The notes: generated by a model from the letters alone, not told the origin. A DNA stretch of 64,000 bases from Datura wrightii (GCA_035772735.1 JASDFA010000010.1:134481001-134545000), one strand, 5' to 3'; positions 24,471 through 35,850 are shown, counted from the first letter of the stretch. Made by a program: numbers and translations.

Positions 24471-24617
24471 CAACGTGTCACGGAGTGTATCGCGGAGCAC
24501 TGCCTCCGTGACACGTTGTGTATCGCGGAGCACTGCCTCTGTGACACGTTGTGTATCGCGGAGCACTGCCTCCGTGACACGGTGTGTATCGTGGAGCACT
24601 GCCTCCGTGACACGTTG
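24471..24617. repeat. 33-bp tandem array (4 units) with palindromic CAACGTGTCACGGAG arms
   Basis: GTATCGCGGAGCACTGCC starts recur at 24487, 24520, 24553 and 24586, exactly 33 bp apart. The array is bounded by CAACGTGTCACGGAG and its exact inverse CTCCGTGACACGTTG, and each unit boundary can pair with the next. ACGTGTC resembles the ABA-response (bZIP) core. The period of 33 bp is three helical turns, and also 11 codons, which produces spurious repetitive frames on both strands. Confidence 0.88.
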
Positions 24618-24865
24618 TTGTTCCACCACAGGCCAAATATTGCATTTTTTCCTTGTTGACATCCGACTCCAACCCCAATCTCTCCCAGCACGCATTTTAG
24701 CTTCCCAAAATTATATTTCACCTGCAAAACAACACTAATCATGTTGGTTAGTATAAATTAACATTTTATTATCAATCACATGAGAATGTATAAACATTGA
24801 TAGATAAACAAGGCTAAAATGACACCTTTGAGTATCACTTGGGCATATAAATTTGCCCAAGATCA

Positions 24866-24880
24866 CTTACCCCACACTTA
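24866..24880 (-). other. E7 polypurine tract
   Basis: Minus strand TAAGTGTGGGGTAAG precedes the LTR start TGATCTTGG. E6 has TTAAGTGTGGGGTTG in the same place. Confidence 0.8.
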
Positions 24881-26752
24881 AAGTCTTGTTCATCCTCGAA
24901 CAAACCTTTTACATCTCATGCACATAAAGACTTACACATAGCTAATTTTAGCAAGACAATTCAAGCTACAGCTACAATGACTGTTTAAGATAGCAAGCTA
25001 AAAATATAGCATGCACGATTTAATCATTGAAATGGAATACAATTATGTTAAGACTTCCTAACCTCAAGAATTTACTCTCTATTTTAGCAAACTCATGCAA
25101 ATCAACTGATCAATAAATCCAACATGAATTATATCCTTCATTAAACATGTGCCCTCACAACAAGAGAGTTACCCATTTTCACACGCAAATTTTTAAATCA
25201 CAACATGTATGGGTAATTGAATAGAATTACGCTCACTCTCACAAAGAATTCACATGCATCATGTAATGACCCATAAGCTTGCCCTTAGTGTTTTACTCCA
25301 CTAATTTAAGGATGTTTGAACGTAAGATCAAGTAGGACTTAATGGGTTGTAATGTAAGCTAAGGGACGAGTAGGTACTATTCTGGCCAGTAATAGTGACT
25401 ATCTTCCCCCAAGCGCTTTTAATAACTTCAACCTTCATTAAGGATATCTCTTCCCTTACTTCACCCTCATTCTTTTCAATCCTGAATTTTCACTTCTTGT
25501 TCCCATTTCTTTAAGCACACTCAGCTTAGTAGTAAGGAGTACTTAAGCAAATTTTTTTTTCATTCATTTATTTTGTTACTCCCTACTAATAATCAACCAT
25601 TTTTACACAAGTGCACCTTTGTCCTTTTCTCAACTTTCACAACTTCTACTTTTCCTTCTTTTTCACGCTTCTCACTCCCTCATTCTTTGGAATTTTTTCA
25701 GTTAAGCGCTTAGGAGTTTTGGATCAAATTCAAGGCTAATGAAAGAAAAAGGATTAAGCTTATATTGTAGCTATCAAAGAATAGGCTCAAGGCTCAATGG
25801 GGCTAACTAGGATTAAATATTCTAGGTAGGTAAAGTGAGGGATAACATTTATGTTCATTCAAAGAAATGCCTAAATCATCTCCTACAATTCACATCCTTC
25901 ATTTCGTTTTATATACACACCAGGAAAGTTCTAGACATTCCACAATAGCACGGAATATTCGAAAAACTTACACTCACAGCACATGCTCAATTCAAGACAC
26001 ATTCCGCAGACTCTTAACTCAGCTAATCACAAGAATTCAAAATTAAGCTTCAAGCATATCAAGTCAAATTCAAGAGCCTAGGTGTCTCAAACATAGGTAT
26101 ACCACTTGCATGCTTCAACACTAAACATACTTGCATCTTACAATCATTTATAGCACATAACAAGAATATCAAGCCATCAATTAGCTACGGGTTCAAAAAC
26201 CAACCTACTGACTAATTTTCCTCAAGACGGTCGTCATTCATCCATCGTTGGAAACAGTCTCTAACTATGACTAAAAACATTATATACAGACAAAGAAAAA
26301 TTTTTATTCTTCGGTTCAAAGACCCCCCGTCGGAAAAGAACCGAAAAGAAAAACCAATGGGTGATGAAGCCATGCTTTACTCACAAATTTTTTTTCCAAA
26401 TTTTCTCACAAGCATTACATTCACCAAAAATCGTTAAGCACAAAAATTTTAAAATTTTCCTCACCCCACACTTGAATCATGCTATGTCCTCATAGCATCA
26501 ACTTAACATTTAAAGAGGGTGAGAAATACTCCCTGAGGCCTTTAGGCGTAGCTAACAACATGCCTTTCTTCAACTTTGCACAAGTGGGTGTTCGACTCCA
26601 CACTTTTTCTCTTCCATGCTTGTTAGCTTCCTCCTCCACGGGTACTCAGACTTCCCCTCCATCTGTGCTTAACTTTCCACCAAAATAACACAAGATAAAA
26701 AATAATTAAAATCAACTTAAATGCAAGAAATTAAAATGGTACCCATGGTACC
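24881..26752 (-). other. E7 3' non-coding interior (~1.9 kb)
   Basis: No open frame with family similarity is present. The segment is collinear with 42280-44160 of E6, and in patches (the CCCATAAGCTTGCCCTTAGTG-like stretch) with E8 at ~62396. Long untranslated 3' regions are typical of Athila- and Tat-type elements. A small plus-strand frame at 26479-26688 is antisense. Confidence 0.6.
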
Positions 26753-26802
26753 CTTGGGTTGCCTCCCAAGTAGCGCCTAATTTTACGTCGCGGCACGACG
26801 TA
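26753..26802 (-). other. Twin hairpins just after the E7 gene
   Basis: On the minus strand TACGTCG/CGACGTA (7-bp stem, 5-nt loop, 26784-26802) is followed by CTTGGG/CCCAAG (6-bp stem, 6-nt loop, 26753-26770). E6 keeps both stems at 42230-42279, with the spacing preserved although the loop bases differ. Confidence 0.75.
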
Positions 26803-26827
26803 CCAAGTTTCACCGCTTTTCCTCCAC

Positions 26828-27755
26828 CTTGAGGATATGAATCTCACCTCTAATTTCTTCTCTAATTTCCTCTTATGCTCCAGGGGTGGTGGTTAAAAAT
26901 TGTAAGGACCAAGCAGTAGATGTTGCCTTTTGAACTTATTGGCCCTCAAGTAAGCGAAGTCATTTTGTCTCTCCGAGTTAGCAAATTTCAAAATATACGG
27001 GGCTTGGTCCTCCTCTACATATTTCTCTATAAGCTTGGAAGACTCTATTTCTATGTTGTCAACCAAACTTAATGTCGAAAAATGCGTCGAGTGTGGTCCA
27101 ATATACCTCAACTCTGAAACTGCATTGTGCTTGACCTCCTTACTTGTATACTCCTTCTAGCATTGACATCTATCTCTCCATTAATGTCAACTAGGGGATA
27201 CTCTATCTCTTCTTCCACGAATAGATTTTCCATAAGTGTGAGCCCATCACGGGGACACTCAAGAGATTCTAATTGTTGGGATTCATCCAAAAATTTACCC
27301 TTGTCTTCCTTTTGTAGTTCCTTTTGAATATCGGCTGAAACTGTTACCTGCAATTTATCACAAGCTTCAGCCTCAGCAATCATCTTCGTGAATTTGATGC
27401 TCATCCGTTCTAGAGTCTCTGCATTCTCTTCTTGCTAAATTCTCAATACTGCCATCGCCTCCTTCATTGCTTCTGATTGCTCCAAGAGTCGTTTCAACAT
27501 GTCTTCTATTTGAGCTTGGCGTCCCAAGTCCTCATTTTCAGCATGCCTATATTCAGAAAAAACAACAGAAGGATTATAGTAGGGGCTTGGGGGAGGGGAA
27601 TATGCATTCGGACAGCCATCCCAATGGCCATCTTGACCACCACATATATTGCACGTGTTACAGTGTTGCCACGAGTGGTGTCCTCCGCAATTCAGACAAG
27701 ATTCGCCAAAATATGAGTATCCACCATTTAAACCATTTGTATTCCACAATGTCAT
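26828..27755 (-). pseudogene. E7 zinc-knuckle/coiled-coil protein (broken copy)
   Basis: It starts at ATG 27753-27755 (MTLWNTNGLNGGYSYF). Residues ~20-47 hold two knuckle-like boxes, CLNCGGHHSWQHC and CNICGGQDGHWDGC. Residues ~70-130 are heptad-like and charged (QAQIEDMLKRLLEQSEAM). An acidic centre (ECPRDGLTLMEN) and a basic C-terminus follow. Breaks are a TAG at 27435-27437 where E6 has CAG, a frameshift near 27110-27140 and a TAA near 26890. It has no protease or RT. It is probably a Gag-like nucleocapsid or packaging protein, but I do not recognise the family. The E6 copy is better preserved. Confidence 0.75.
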
Positions 27756-27874
27756 GTCAATAAGGGTATCTGAAAAAAATAAAAAAGAATTAAAACAAAC
27801 ACTAAGACCAAGTTGTCAACACTAAGAAAAAAATATAGTAAATTAACACTTAAGAAAATTTCACCAATTGCCAG

Positions 27875-27892
27875 TCCCCGGCAACGACGCCA
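27875..27892 (-). other. E7 primer-binding site (tRNA-Asp type, one mismatch)
   Basis: Minus strand TGGCGTCGTTGCCGGGGA differs from the complement of the plant tRNA-Asp 3' end at one base. E6 matches perfectly over 18 nt. Confidence 0.85.
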
Positions 27893-27898
27893 AAAACT

Positions 27899-29233
27899 TG
27901 TTCGGGGTGTTATATGGGTATAAAACTCACACGCAAGTGCACGTGGTCGAACAAGTAGTAAAGTGGCTTAAGTAAGCCAAGTATCGATCCCACAGGGACT
28001 GGGATGAAGTGCAATCTGCTTAAGTGTACTATATTTCGATTCTAAAAATGCAGACAACAGTGTAACCAAGAGTTTGATATTTTGTTTTATAATTTTTATG
28101 CTAAAGCTAAAACAACTATCTAATTTGAGTCTGAACTATGAATGAGAGCATGCTGAGGTTAAACGAACATGTAATGAAATTAATTATCGATGTAATTTGG
28201 TTAGTCTTTTCCTCCGGTTGCTAGCCAAGAACATTTTCCAAGAGATTAAAACTCTCGTATTTAACCTCACTTAAGAATCATGAACCATCCACCTACATTT
28301 CTGTGATTAAATGCAATTCATGTTCTAGCCATACAAACCCGGTTCCTAAATTGACTAATACGACTTTCAGGTATATTTCTATCCTAAAAGTAAATCAATT
28401 CCCAATTTTCCCAAACCAAGAAAAGATCATATCCTATTAATTCACAACTTTCCAATTTCTTGCTTTCTCGAGTGAAACCGGACTTTTTAGATATACATTA
28501 ACGTAGGCCACACATTAATGCAGTAAGAACAAGAATTAATAGAACAAACATGGAAGAAAAGATGAAAAACCAAAGAATCAATAATCACATTTCATTACAA
28601 TTGTTCTTAACCTCAGCAAGAAGATGAATTAGCCACTCATTTGTGGATTAAACATCGTTAAATGAGTGTTAAACATACAAGCAATTGAATTCAAGGAGAA
28701 GGAAAGAGAGAAAAACCCTGATAATTTCGTCCCCTCAACTGCCTGTAACCCACGTTCTTGCTCCACCAAGTTAGAATATTGAAAAATTAACCTAAGTGTT
28801 CTATTTATACTGGTGGGAATTTTTCCCGGAATAACAAGCAACGTGTCACGGAGTGTATCGCGGAGCACTGCCTCCGTGACATGTTGTGTATCTCAGAGCA
28901 CTGCCTCCATGAAACGTTGTGTATCGTGGAGCACTGCCTCCGTGACACGGTGTGTATCGCGGAGCACTGCCTCCGTGACACGTTGTTGTTCCACCACAGG
29001 CCAAATATTGCATTTTTTCCTTGTTGACATCCGAGTCCAACCCCAATCTCTCCCAACACGTATTTTAGCTTCCCAAAATTATATTTCACCTGCAAAACAA
29101 CGCTAATCATGTTGGTTAGTATAAATTCACATTTTATTATCAATCACATGAGAATGTATAAACATTGATAGATAAACAAGGCTAAAATGACACCTTTGAG
29201 TATCACTTGGTCATATAAATTTGCCCAAGATCA
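27899..29233 (-). repeat. E7 5' LTR (1335 bp)
   Basis: Same ends and same length as the 3' LTR, with a TATA box at 28802-28809 and a four-unit 33-bp array at 28839-28985. Confidence 0.93.
28839..28985. repeat. 33-bp tandem array (4 units), E7 5' LTR
   Basis: Unit starts are at 28855, 28888, 28921 and 28954. Individual units differ from those of the 3' LTR by point changes (for example TCTCAGAGC in unit 2), but the number and phase are unchanged. Confidence 0.88.
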
Positions 29234-30251
29234 GCCCTTATGAGTCAGAAGGTACAACCAGCACAAAATAACCCACCTGGGGCCCCCATAAGCCCCAGTG
29301 TGTACACTTTAGTCTATATACCCCTATCAAGGTCACACTAGTCAACTAATAGCTATAGCTGTCCTACCGGTCCCCTGGTCTACAACTGAGTCCACTCAGC
29401 CCCTGACTATAGCTGTGTTTGAGTCCAGTTGACTCCTGATATCTGCACCCCGTGCACCGAGCTTGACGAGGCTTTACGAAGCCAACCACGACATATGAGG
29501 ACCTGGGACCTCATCTTCGTCCCTGCGGACGACATACCGCTCCGTAGAGTGACGTCATCTCGCCCCTGGCGAGCATCGACATAGCTAATAACCCTGGGGT
29601 CGGTCATGAAGGCTGTACAGGCATAATCCATCCCAAACTAAACATGGAATAAGAGTTTTGGATAATAACCACAACTAATCATAATAGGCATGCTTCTGGC
29701 ACTCTTATTGGGACTTAAACTGAGTTATCATGCTAAGGAAACTAACTTGCCAAAGGAAACTTCCTTAACATACCTCGTTCGCCGATTATAGATTAACTGG
29801 TGAGTTTCAGTCCGTATTCAACTACTCTTTTCAACTGCAATCATATTACTGGGGGAACATGACTAGTTTTAGTACTAAATTCGGCAAAAACGATAACTTT
29901 ATATAAAAATATTAACTATATTTTAACTTAATAGAACACGATCGAAAACTTGTAATTTTTCAAAAGTACAAAAGGGAGAAATACTTACTTGAAGCCTGTG
30001 ATCGTATAGAAATTAGTTTGGAGCAATTCCAATGACTCTAGCTCAGTGAGACTACGATTTGGTGGGTGAATTTTGTGAAAATAACTCCTTAGCAATGCTC
30101 CCTACAGCCTTAAACTTCAATACCCAAAGTTAATTTGAATTCGAGCGGTGTTTTGTAGTGTAATCAGTTGAAAGTTGATAGAAAATTGCATTCTCCTTTA
30201 GTTCTGGCCGAGAGAAAATTTGCAAATGAATTGCAGTTAAAGTAAGGAGCA

Positions 30252-30259
30252 TATATATA
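30252..30259 (-). promoter_or_regulatory. E4 3' LTR TATA box
   Basis: Minus strand TATATATA lies ~30 bp downstream of the GC-rich tandem array. The 5' LTR equivalent is 37651-37660. Confidence 0.7.
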
Positions 30260-30290
30260 CTTTTGGGTGGTCACCAGGGGGGTGCCTTAC

Positions 30291-30390
30291 GCCTCTCAAA
30301 GCGCCAATGTGCCCGGCGCCTCACGCCTCTCAAGGTGCCAATGGCTTGGTGCCTCGCGCCTCTCAAAGCTCCAGTGGCTTGGCGCGCCGC
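30291..30390. repeat. GC-rich 33/34-bp tandem array (3 units), E4 3' LTR
   Basis: GCCTCTCAAAG-type starts occur at 30291, 30325 and 30358, each followed by a GCCAATG(T/G)-type box and a CGCGCC-type end. The 5' LTR has only two units (37691 and 37724). Long frames in this stretch (30263-30600) are composition artefacts. Confidence 0.82.
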
Positions 30391-30550
30391 GTTGGCTGGT
30401 GTCCTACCGGCTGGCGCGTCGCACTGGCCCTGTGCGGCCTGGCGTCGCTCGACCCGACTTCTGAGGCTTCTTTACACATGTCGTACTCTCTGTATCTATT
30501 TCAAATTCACGCGTACGCCCACTATTCGTTAGCTTTCACGGGGTGTAACA

Positions 30551-30566
30551 TCCTCCCCCCTTTAGA
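30551..30566 (-). other. E4 polypurine tract
   Basis: Minus strand TCTAAAGGGGGGAGGA is followed by the LTR start TGTTACACC. Confidence 0.85.
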
Positions 30567-30962
30567 AACATTCGTCCTCGAATGTCAACTTAGTTTATAG
30601 GAGTTTAACTCTTTTTAGGACTATCATTCTGGAAAAATTTTGGTAGAGTCTCCCTTGTTATATCGACTATCTAAAAACCCTGAAATGCAAAAAAGTCCAA
30701 TACAGGCACTTTATATAACACTATAAAAACTATTTCATAATAAGGCTGGAGTCAACTAAGCAATATATATGTAGCACAAATCACGAAACAACAACTAAAT
30801 CAATAACTTACCTTAATTGCATAATCTGGACTAAGTCTGGAACAAATGAGGGTATCTGGATTTCATGTCGTCCTCAGCCTCCCAAGTCATCTATTCCCTA
30901 TTCTTGTTTCTCCACAGTACTTTGACAGAGGCAACATCTTTAGTCCTTAACCTACAAACCTG

Positions 30963-32340
30963 TCAATCCAATATAGCTACTGGAACCTCTTCATAGGTTA
31001 ATTTCTCGGTGACTTGGACATCCTCAACTGGCAAAACTTGGGATAGATCCCCTATGCACTTCCGTAGCATTGACACATGAAAGACCGGATGAACGGATTC
31101 CAATTCTGAAGGTAAATCTAGCTCGTAGGCTACCTGGCCTATTATTTGGAGTATTCGATATGGCCCAATAAACCTCGGGATGAGCTTACCCTTTTTGCCA
31201 AACCTCATTACGCCCTTCATTGGCGAGACTATCAGAAACACCCAGACATTTACATTGAACTCCAAGATCCTATGCCGTACATCTGCGTAAGATTTCTAAC
31301 GAATTTGAGCTGTCAATAGGTGTTCTCTGATGAGCTTCACTTTCTCCTCTGACTTATGAATCATGTCTGGTCTAATTAACTCTGATTCTCCCACTTCGAA
31401 CCAACCAACTGGAGATCTGCACTTCCACCCATATAAGGCTTCGTAAGGTGCCATCTGGATTGCCGAATGATAACTGTTATTGTAGGCAAACTCAATAAAC
31501 GGTAAGTGTTCATCCCAGTTGCCCCCAAAATCCAGCACACACGCCCGTAACATATCCTCTAGCATTTGAATTGTACATTCTGCCTTCCCATTTGTTTGAG
31601 GATGGAAGGCTATACTTAGGTTAACCTGTGTCCCCATACCTCTCTAAAAAGACTGCCAGAACCCAGCTGTGAGTTGTGCTCCTCTGTCAGAAATAATGGA
31701 CATTCGGACTCCGTGTCATCGGACTATTTCTCTGATATACAGTTCAACATAGTCTTCAGCTGAGAAGGTATCCCTTACTGGTAGAAAATGAGCTGATTTC
31801 GTCAACCTGTCAACAATTACCCAGATAGAATAAAATCTGCGTCTGGTACGGGGCAACCTTGTCACAAAATCCATGTTTACTACCTCCCATTTCCATGTGG
31901 GCACTGCTATCTCCTGTGTCAATCCGTTGGGTTTTTGGTGTTCAACTTTAACCTATTGGCAATTGGGACATTGAGCTAAAAATTTTGCTATATCCTTTTT
32001 CATTCCCGGCTACCAGTAATTCTCTTTTATGTCATGATACATTTTTGTTGAACCCGGATGAAGGGAGTAACAGGAATAATACACCTCGCCCATGATCTGC
32101 TGGCGAAGTCCTATCGCGTTTGGAACATAGAGGCAACCCCTATATCTCAAAACCCCGTCTATGGTTACCTTGAAATCTGTTACTCCTCCTCACTAAACCT
32201 TATCTCTGAGCTGAACTAGGTTAGGGTCTTCGTACTGCCGTGCTTTCACTTCCACAACCAATGATGATACGACCATATTTTGAATTACTGCTCCACTGTC
32301 TCCTGAATCTACTATACCGACAGCCAAACTGGCTAACTGA
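30963..32340 (-). pseudogene. E4 integrase (relic, fairly well preserved)
   Basis: The zinc module lies at ~31940-32200. 31716-31922 has the core start with the first catalytic Asp in WVIVDRLTKSAHF. 31296-31637 has the catalytic Glu in NGKAECTIQMLED and the FAYNNSYHSAIQMAP block. 30963-31265 has the GPY region ([18 protein letters not shown]) and the tail to EEVPVAILD, where a stop replaces the codon after Asp. The segment with the second catalytic Asp (31640-31715) is interrupted by a stop. Confidence 0.87.
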
Positions 32341-33616
32341 TGCAATTCTCATGCCAGTTCCCTCTATTCGGGCTTCAAATATGCCAGACTCCCCATGGAT
32401 TTATGACTGAGGGCATCTGCTACAACATTGGCTTTCCCTGAATGGTACAAAATATTCACATCATAGTCTTTTAATAATTCTAACCAGCGGCGCTTTTGCA
32501 AATTCAACTCTTTCTGTGTGAAAATGTACTGAAGGCTCTTATGATCAGTAAAAATATCTACGTGGACACCATACAGATAGTGCCTCCTATTTTCAAGGTA
32601 TGAATTATCACGGCCAACTCCAAGTCGTGGGTGGGGTAGTTCTTCTCATGCTTCCTTAGCTGTCTGGAAGCGTAAGCAAGTACTTTACCATGTTGCATCA
32701 GTACAAACCCTAACCCGACGCCTGAAGCATTGCAGTACACTGCGTAACCCTCTGATCCTTCTGGCAAGGCTAATACTGGTGCTGAGGTCAGTCTGTTTTT
32801 CAACCATTGGAAACTCTGTTAACACACCTCAGTCCAGTGAAATTTAGTTGCTTTCTGAGTTAACTTGGTCAAGGGCGCAACTAAAGTAGAAAATCCTTCC
32901 ACGAACCTTCTGTAATACCTGACTAACCCTAGGAAACTACGTACCTCAGTCGAAGTGGTAGGTCTAGGCCATGTTTTTACTGCTTCAATCTTCTGCAAAT
33001 CTACCTGTATACCAGCATTCGACACAATGTGACCCAGAAAAGCTACTGAATTCAACCAAAATTCACATTTAGAAAACTTCATATATGGCTGGCAATTCCT
33101 GAGAGTCTGGAGCAGTGTTTGTAGGTGATCTCGGTGATCTGCCTCTGAATGGGAATATACCAGAATATCATCAATAAATATTATCACAAACAGGTCCAGA
33201 TACGGCCTGAAGATGCTTTTCATCAAATCCATGAACACTACTAGAGCATTCGTCAGTTCGAAGGACATGACTAGAAATTCAAAGTGGCCATACTTGGTCC
33301 TTAAAGAAGGTTTTGGAATATCTTTTTCTCAAACCCGAACCTGATGATATCCTGACCTTAAGTCAATTTTTGAGAAATACCTTACCGCCTGTAATTGGTC
33401 AAACAGGTCGTCTATTCTGGGAAGCGGGTACTTATTCTTGATAGTAACTTTATTCATCTGCCGGTAATCTATACACATATAGAGGGAGCTATCCTTCTTT
33501 CTCACGAATAGGACTGGCGCTCCCCACAGTGAAGTAATCAGCCTGATGAAGCCCTTATCTAACAGATCTTTCAACTGTTCCTTCAATTCTCTGAGAGCAG
33601 GAGCCATTCGGTACAA
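32341..33616 (-). pseudogene. E4 reverse transcriptase and RNase H (relic)
   Basis: 33329-33616 has the RT fingers ([52 protein letters not shown]). 32819-33268 has the palm with an intact FIDDILVYS box and the connection ([16 protein letters not shown]). 32558-32803 has the RNase H start ([30 protein letters not shown]); its first catalytic Asp has become Asn. Single-base breaks separate the pieces. Confidence 0.88.
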
Positions 33617-33641
33617 TTGAAAGATCTGTTAGATAAGGGCT
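33550..33641. repeat. 25-bp perfect inverted duplication inside E4 pol
   Basis: 33617-33641 is the exact reverse complement of 33550-33574, with 42 bp between. In E1 and E2 the corresponding place has a short GGAGGAATAG stretch. So the right arm is an extra, inverted copy of nearby RT-coding sequence that replaced a few original bases. Confidence 0.88.
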
Positions 33642-34257
33642 CCTGGTAATAGATATAGGTTGAGTACTTGGTAATAAATCAATTGTAAAATCTATCTCCC
33701 GTTCTAGGGGAATACCAGGTAGTTCATCTGGGAATACATCTGAAAATTCAGTGACTACTGGAATGGACTGGAGAGTCAGAGATTCTTCTTGAACATCCTG
33801 AAGCCTGATAATATGATAAATACACCCTTTTGCTATCAATTTTCTCGCCCGAAGATAGGAAATAAACCTACCTTTTGGCATGGCTGCACTACCTTTCCAC
33901 TCTCGTACAACCTCCCTTGGAAAGTGGAATCGGACAGTCTTAGTCCAACATTCTACATTGGTATAACATGGCGCTGGCCAATTCATACACCATAATTTCA
34001 TCAAAATCAATCATTTCTAGTTCTATCAAATCTGCTAAAGTCCGACGACCAACAACCTCTACTATGCATCCCCGGTACACCCTCTGGGCTATGATAGAGT
34101 CATCGGTGGGTGTAGACACTAAAAAAGGTCGCTGAAGCAATTCCGGCGTAATACCAAACTTCCGGGCTACTAATGGTGTTGCATAAGACAAGGTGGATCC
34201 TGGATCTATCAGCACATAAACAGAATGAGAGCAAATGTCTAGCATACCTGTCACCAC
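33642..34257 (-). pseudogene. E4 aspartic protease (relic)
   Basis: The frame 33940-34257 includes LIDPGSTLSYATP, so the catalytic box is intact in this copy, followed by the FGITPELLQRPF strand region. 33555-34010 continues (RFISYLRARKLIAKGCIYHI; DVFPDELPGIPLEREIDF) in another frame after an indel near 33990, and ends in the inverted duplication. Confidence 0.85.
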
Positions 34258-34435
34258 ATCCAGCGATGACTCTGACTCCAGTCATCCCAGTAAAGCATAA
34301 GAGCGATCTGGACCGGTACCTGAGCTAGAGGCCCCTGACCTGCCTCGGCCTCTGCCGGCTGGAGCTGAGGGCCTACGCCCTGCTGGAGATGCTGGGGCAT
34401 GTGACCCTACTGAAGATCTATCCTACCGGTCCTGA

Positions 34436-35601
34436 TCACTCTGACCTTTGGCTGGACAATCTCTCATCTGATGCCCCTCCTGCCCACAAGTATAACATGT
34501 TGTTACCTGCATGCCCCGGAGTGCCGTCGGCTGCAGATAGGGTGAAGCGGTACAATAAATCTACTCTGCTCCGCTCCTCTTTACTGTTGTGAACCTGCTG
34601 ATCATGAGCTCTCGCTGGGCCCCGATGGCCCCCAGTAACCAGACCTACTCCCTTGCTGCTGTTGTGGAGGTGGCGGTCTAGGTGTCTGTCTGATAATCGT
34701 TGCCTGGGTCCACCCTGAAATTCTGCTTGCATGTCACTAGGTCTGGCCCAACAGTACTGCTCCAGATTTTCCCTTCTTATCTCCCGTTGCTGCTGTTGGA
34801 TCCCTTCAATATTCTGAGCAAAAGCCTGAACACGGGCAATATCCATATCCTCTTGCAGAGTGGCCGTAATGCAAGTCTCCACATATTCTGGATTCATCCC
34901 CATAATAAATCGATGCACCCTAGCCGGCATGGTATCTACAAAAGTTGTTGCATATCGGGCCAAGGAGTGGAACCTCATAGCGTTCTCCCGGACACTCATC
35001 GACCCCTGCTCTAAATGTAGAAACTAATCAACTGTTCCTGTCGAATTTCCCGTGGCATGTAGTGATCCAGAAAAGCCTCTGAGAAGCTTGGCCAAGTCAG
35101 AGGGGAAACACCTCTCCCTCGGGATTTCTCCCAACTCTCGTACCAAAGAACTGAAATGTCCCATAGCCGAAATGCTGCTAACTTAACCGACTCTACAGGT
35201 GTGGCATGCATCACCTTGAAAATCCGCTGCATCTGATCCAAGAAATCCCAAGGGTCCTCCGCTCGATCCGTCCCTGTGAACTGCGGAGGACTCAGTGCGA
35301 GAAACTCCCTGACCCTCGAACTACCAGGTCCTCCTGAGGACTCTGCAACCACCGGGGCCACTGGCTGATGTTGTGCAGCCATCATCTGAGCTAGCATAAT
35401 AACAACACTCCTAACCTCCTGATCCGATGGTACCGCTATAGAGACTGCTGGAGATGGTGCCGTCACATTTGCCACTCCGAGTGGCTCCTGACATGGTGGA
35501 GAGTGCTGGGGAGACCGAGATGAAGTCTCCCTGTCACCCTCAGATCGGGCTGACTCTGGCTGAGGCACCCTGCTAGTGCCCTCTCCTGCTACAACATCCA
35601 A
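34436..35601 (-). pseudogene. E4 gag (relic, one main frameshift)
   Basis: 35011-35601 gives a Ser/Pro/Glu-rich N-terminus and the gag core (REFLALSPPQFTGTDRAEDPWDFLDQMQRIF; FSEAFLDHYMPREIRQEQ). A one-base shift near 35015 moves the reading into 34436-34999 (NAMRFHSLARYA; RVHRFIMGM). The zinc knuckle CYTCGQEGHQMRDC is present at ~34450-34490, but in a third frame. The true start may lie slightly upstream of 35601. Confidence 0.86.
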
Positions 35602-35834
35602 TCTCCTGCCAGTCGTAGGGTGTCACGGGTCTGCCTTTCCTCTGTAAATAAAAGAATATGGTAAGCTTAGAGACTCAACCCTATAATGTACATCTCTATA
35701 GCATGACTGGATAAGAAGAAAGACTAACCATCCTATCATGCTTCGTAGCCTCCTGCCTATAGAATATGGTGCACAACACATCCATGGACAAGACTCTACT
35801 TAGCACGGCTTGCAGACTCCCTGGGATACAACTT

Positions 35835-35846
35835 ACTCTAATACAA
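35835..35846 (-). other. E4 primer-binding site (degenerate)
   Basis: Minus strand TTGTATTAGAGT occupies the position of TGGTATCAGAGC next to the LTR end. The mismatches fit decay of an initiator-Met site. Confidence 0.5.
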
Positions 35847-35850
35847 AGTT

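Larger units (their letters stand above)
23531..24865 (-). repeat. E7 3' LTR (1335 bp)
   Basis: The minus strand runs from TGATCTTGGGCAAAT (ending at 24865) to CACCCCGAACA (23531). It contains the 33-bp array, TATA box and leader described separately. Confidence 0.93.
23531..29233 (-). mobile_element. E7: young non-autonomous LTR element with a zinc-knuckle protein
   Basis: An exact GCCCT duplication lies at 23526-23530 and 29234-29238. The LTRs (23531-24865 and 27899-29233, both 1335 bp) differ at only about 3 of the first ~140 bases, so insertion is recent. The order on the minus strand is 5' LTR, tRNA-Asp-type primer site, one ~315-codon gene, twin hairpins, ~1.9 kb non-coding, polypurine tract and 3' LTR. 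There is no protease, RT or integrase, so it must borrow them. The primer site and long 3' non-coding region suggest an Athila/Tat-type helper (inference). E6 is a second copy. Confidence 0.93.
29234..30550 (-). repeat. E4 3' LTR, U3 side
   Basis: It begins with the second GCCCT of the E7 target duplication, then is collinear with ~36633-37917 of the 5' LTR and ends GGGTGTAACA at 30550. It contains the TATATATA promoter and the GC-rich 33/34-bp array. Confidence 0.92.

Noticed and set aside
24471..24617. CRISPR-like array
   Set aside because: Units are directly adjacent with no unique spacers, the host is a plant, and the array lies in an LTR.
24261..24742. Repetitive open frames on both strands (and 28629-29143)
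   Set aside because: The 33-bp period is a multiple of three, so any open frame repeats every 11 residues. They lie in the LTR promoter region, upstream of the TATA box, and are not a repeat protein.
27127..27763. Plus-strand frames opposite the E7 gene
   Set aside because: Antisense to the zinc-knuckle gene; the minus-strand frame is the one supported by E6.
30263..30600. Arg/Ala/Ser-rich frames of ~65-97 codons (also 37650-37985)
   Set aside because: They overlap the GC-rich tandem array of the E4 LTR in several frames at once. A composition effect.
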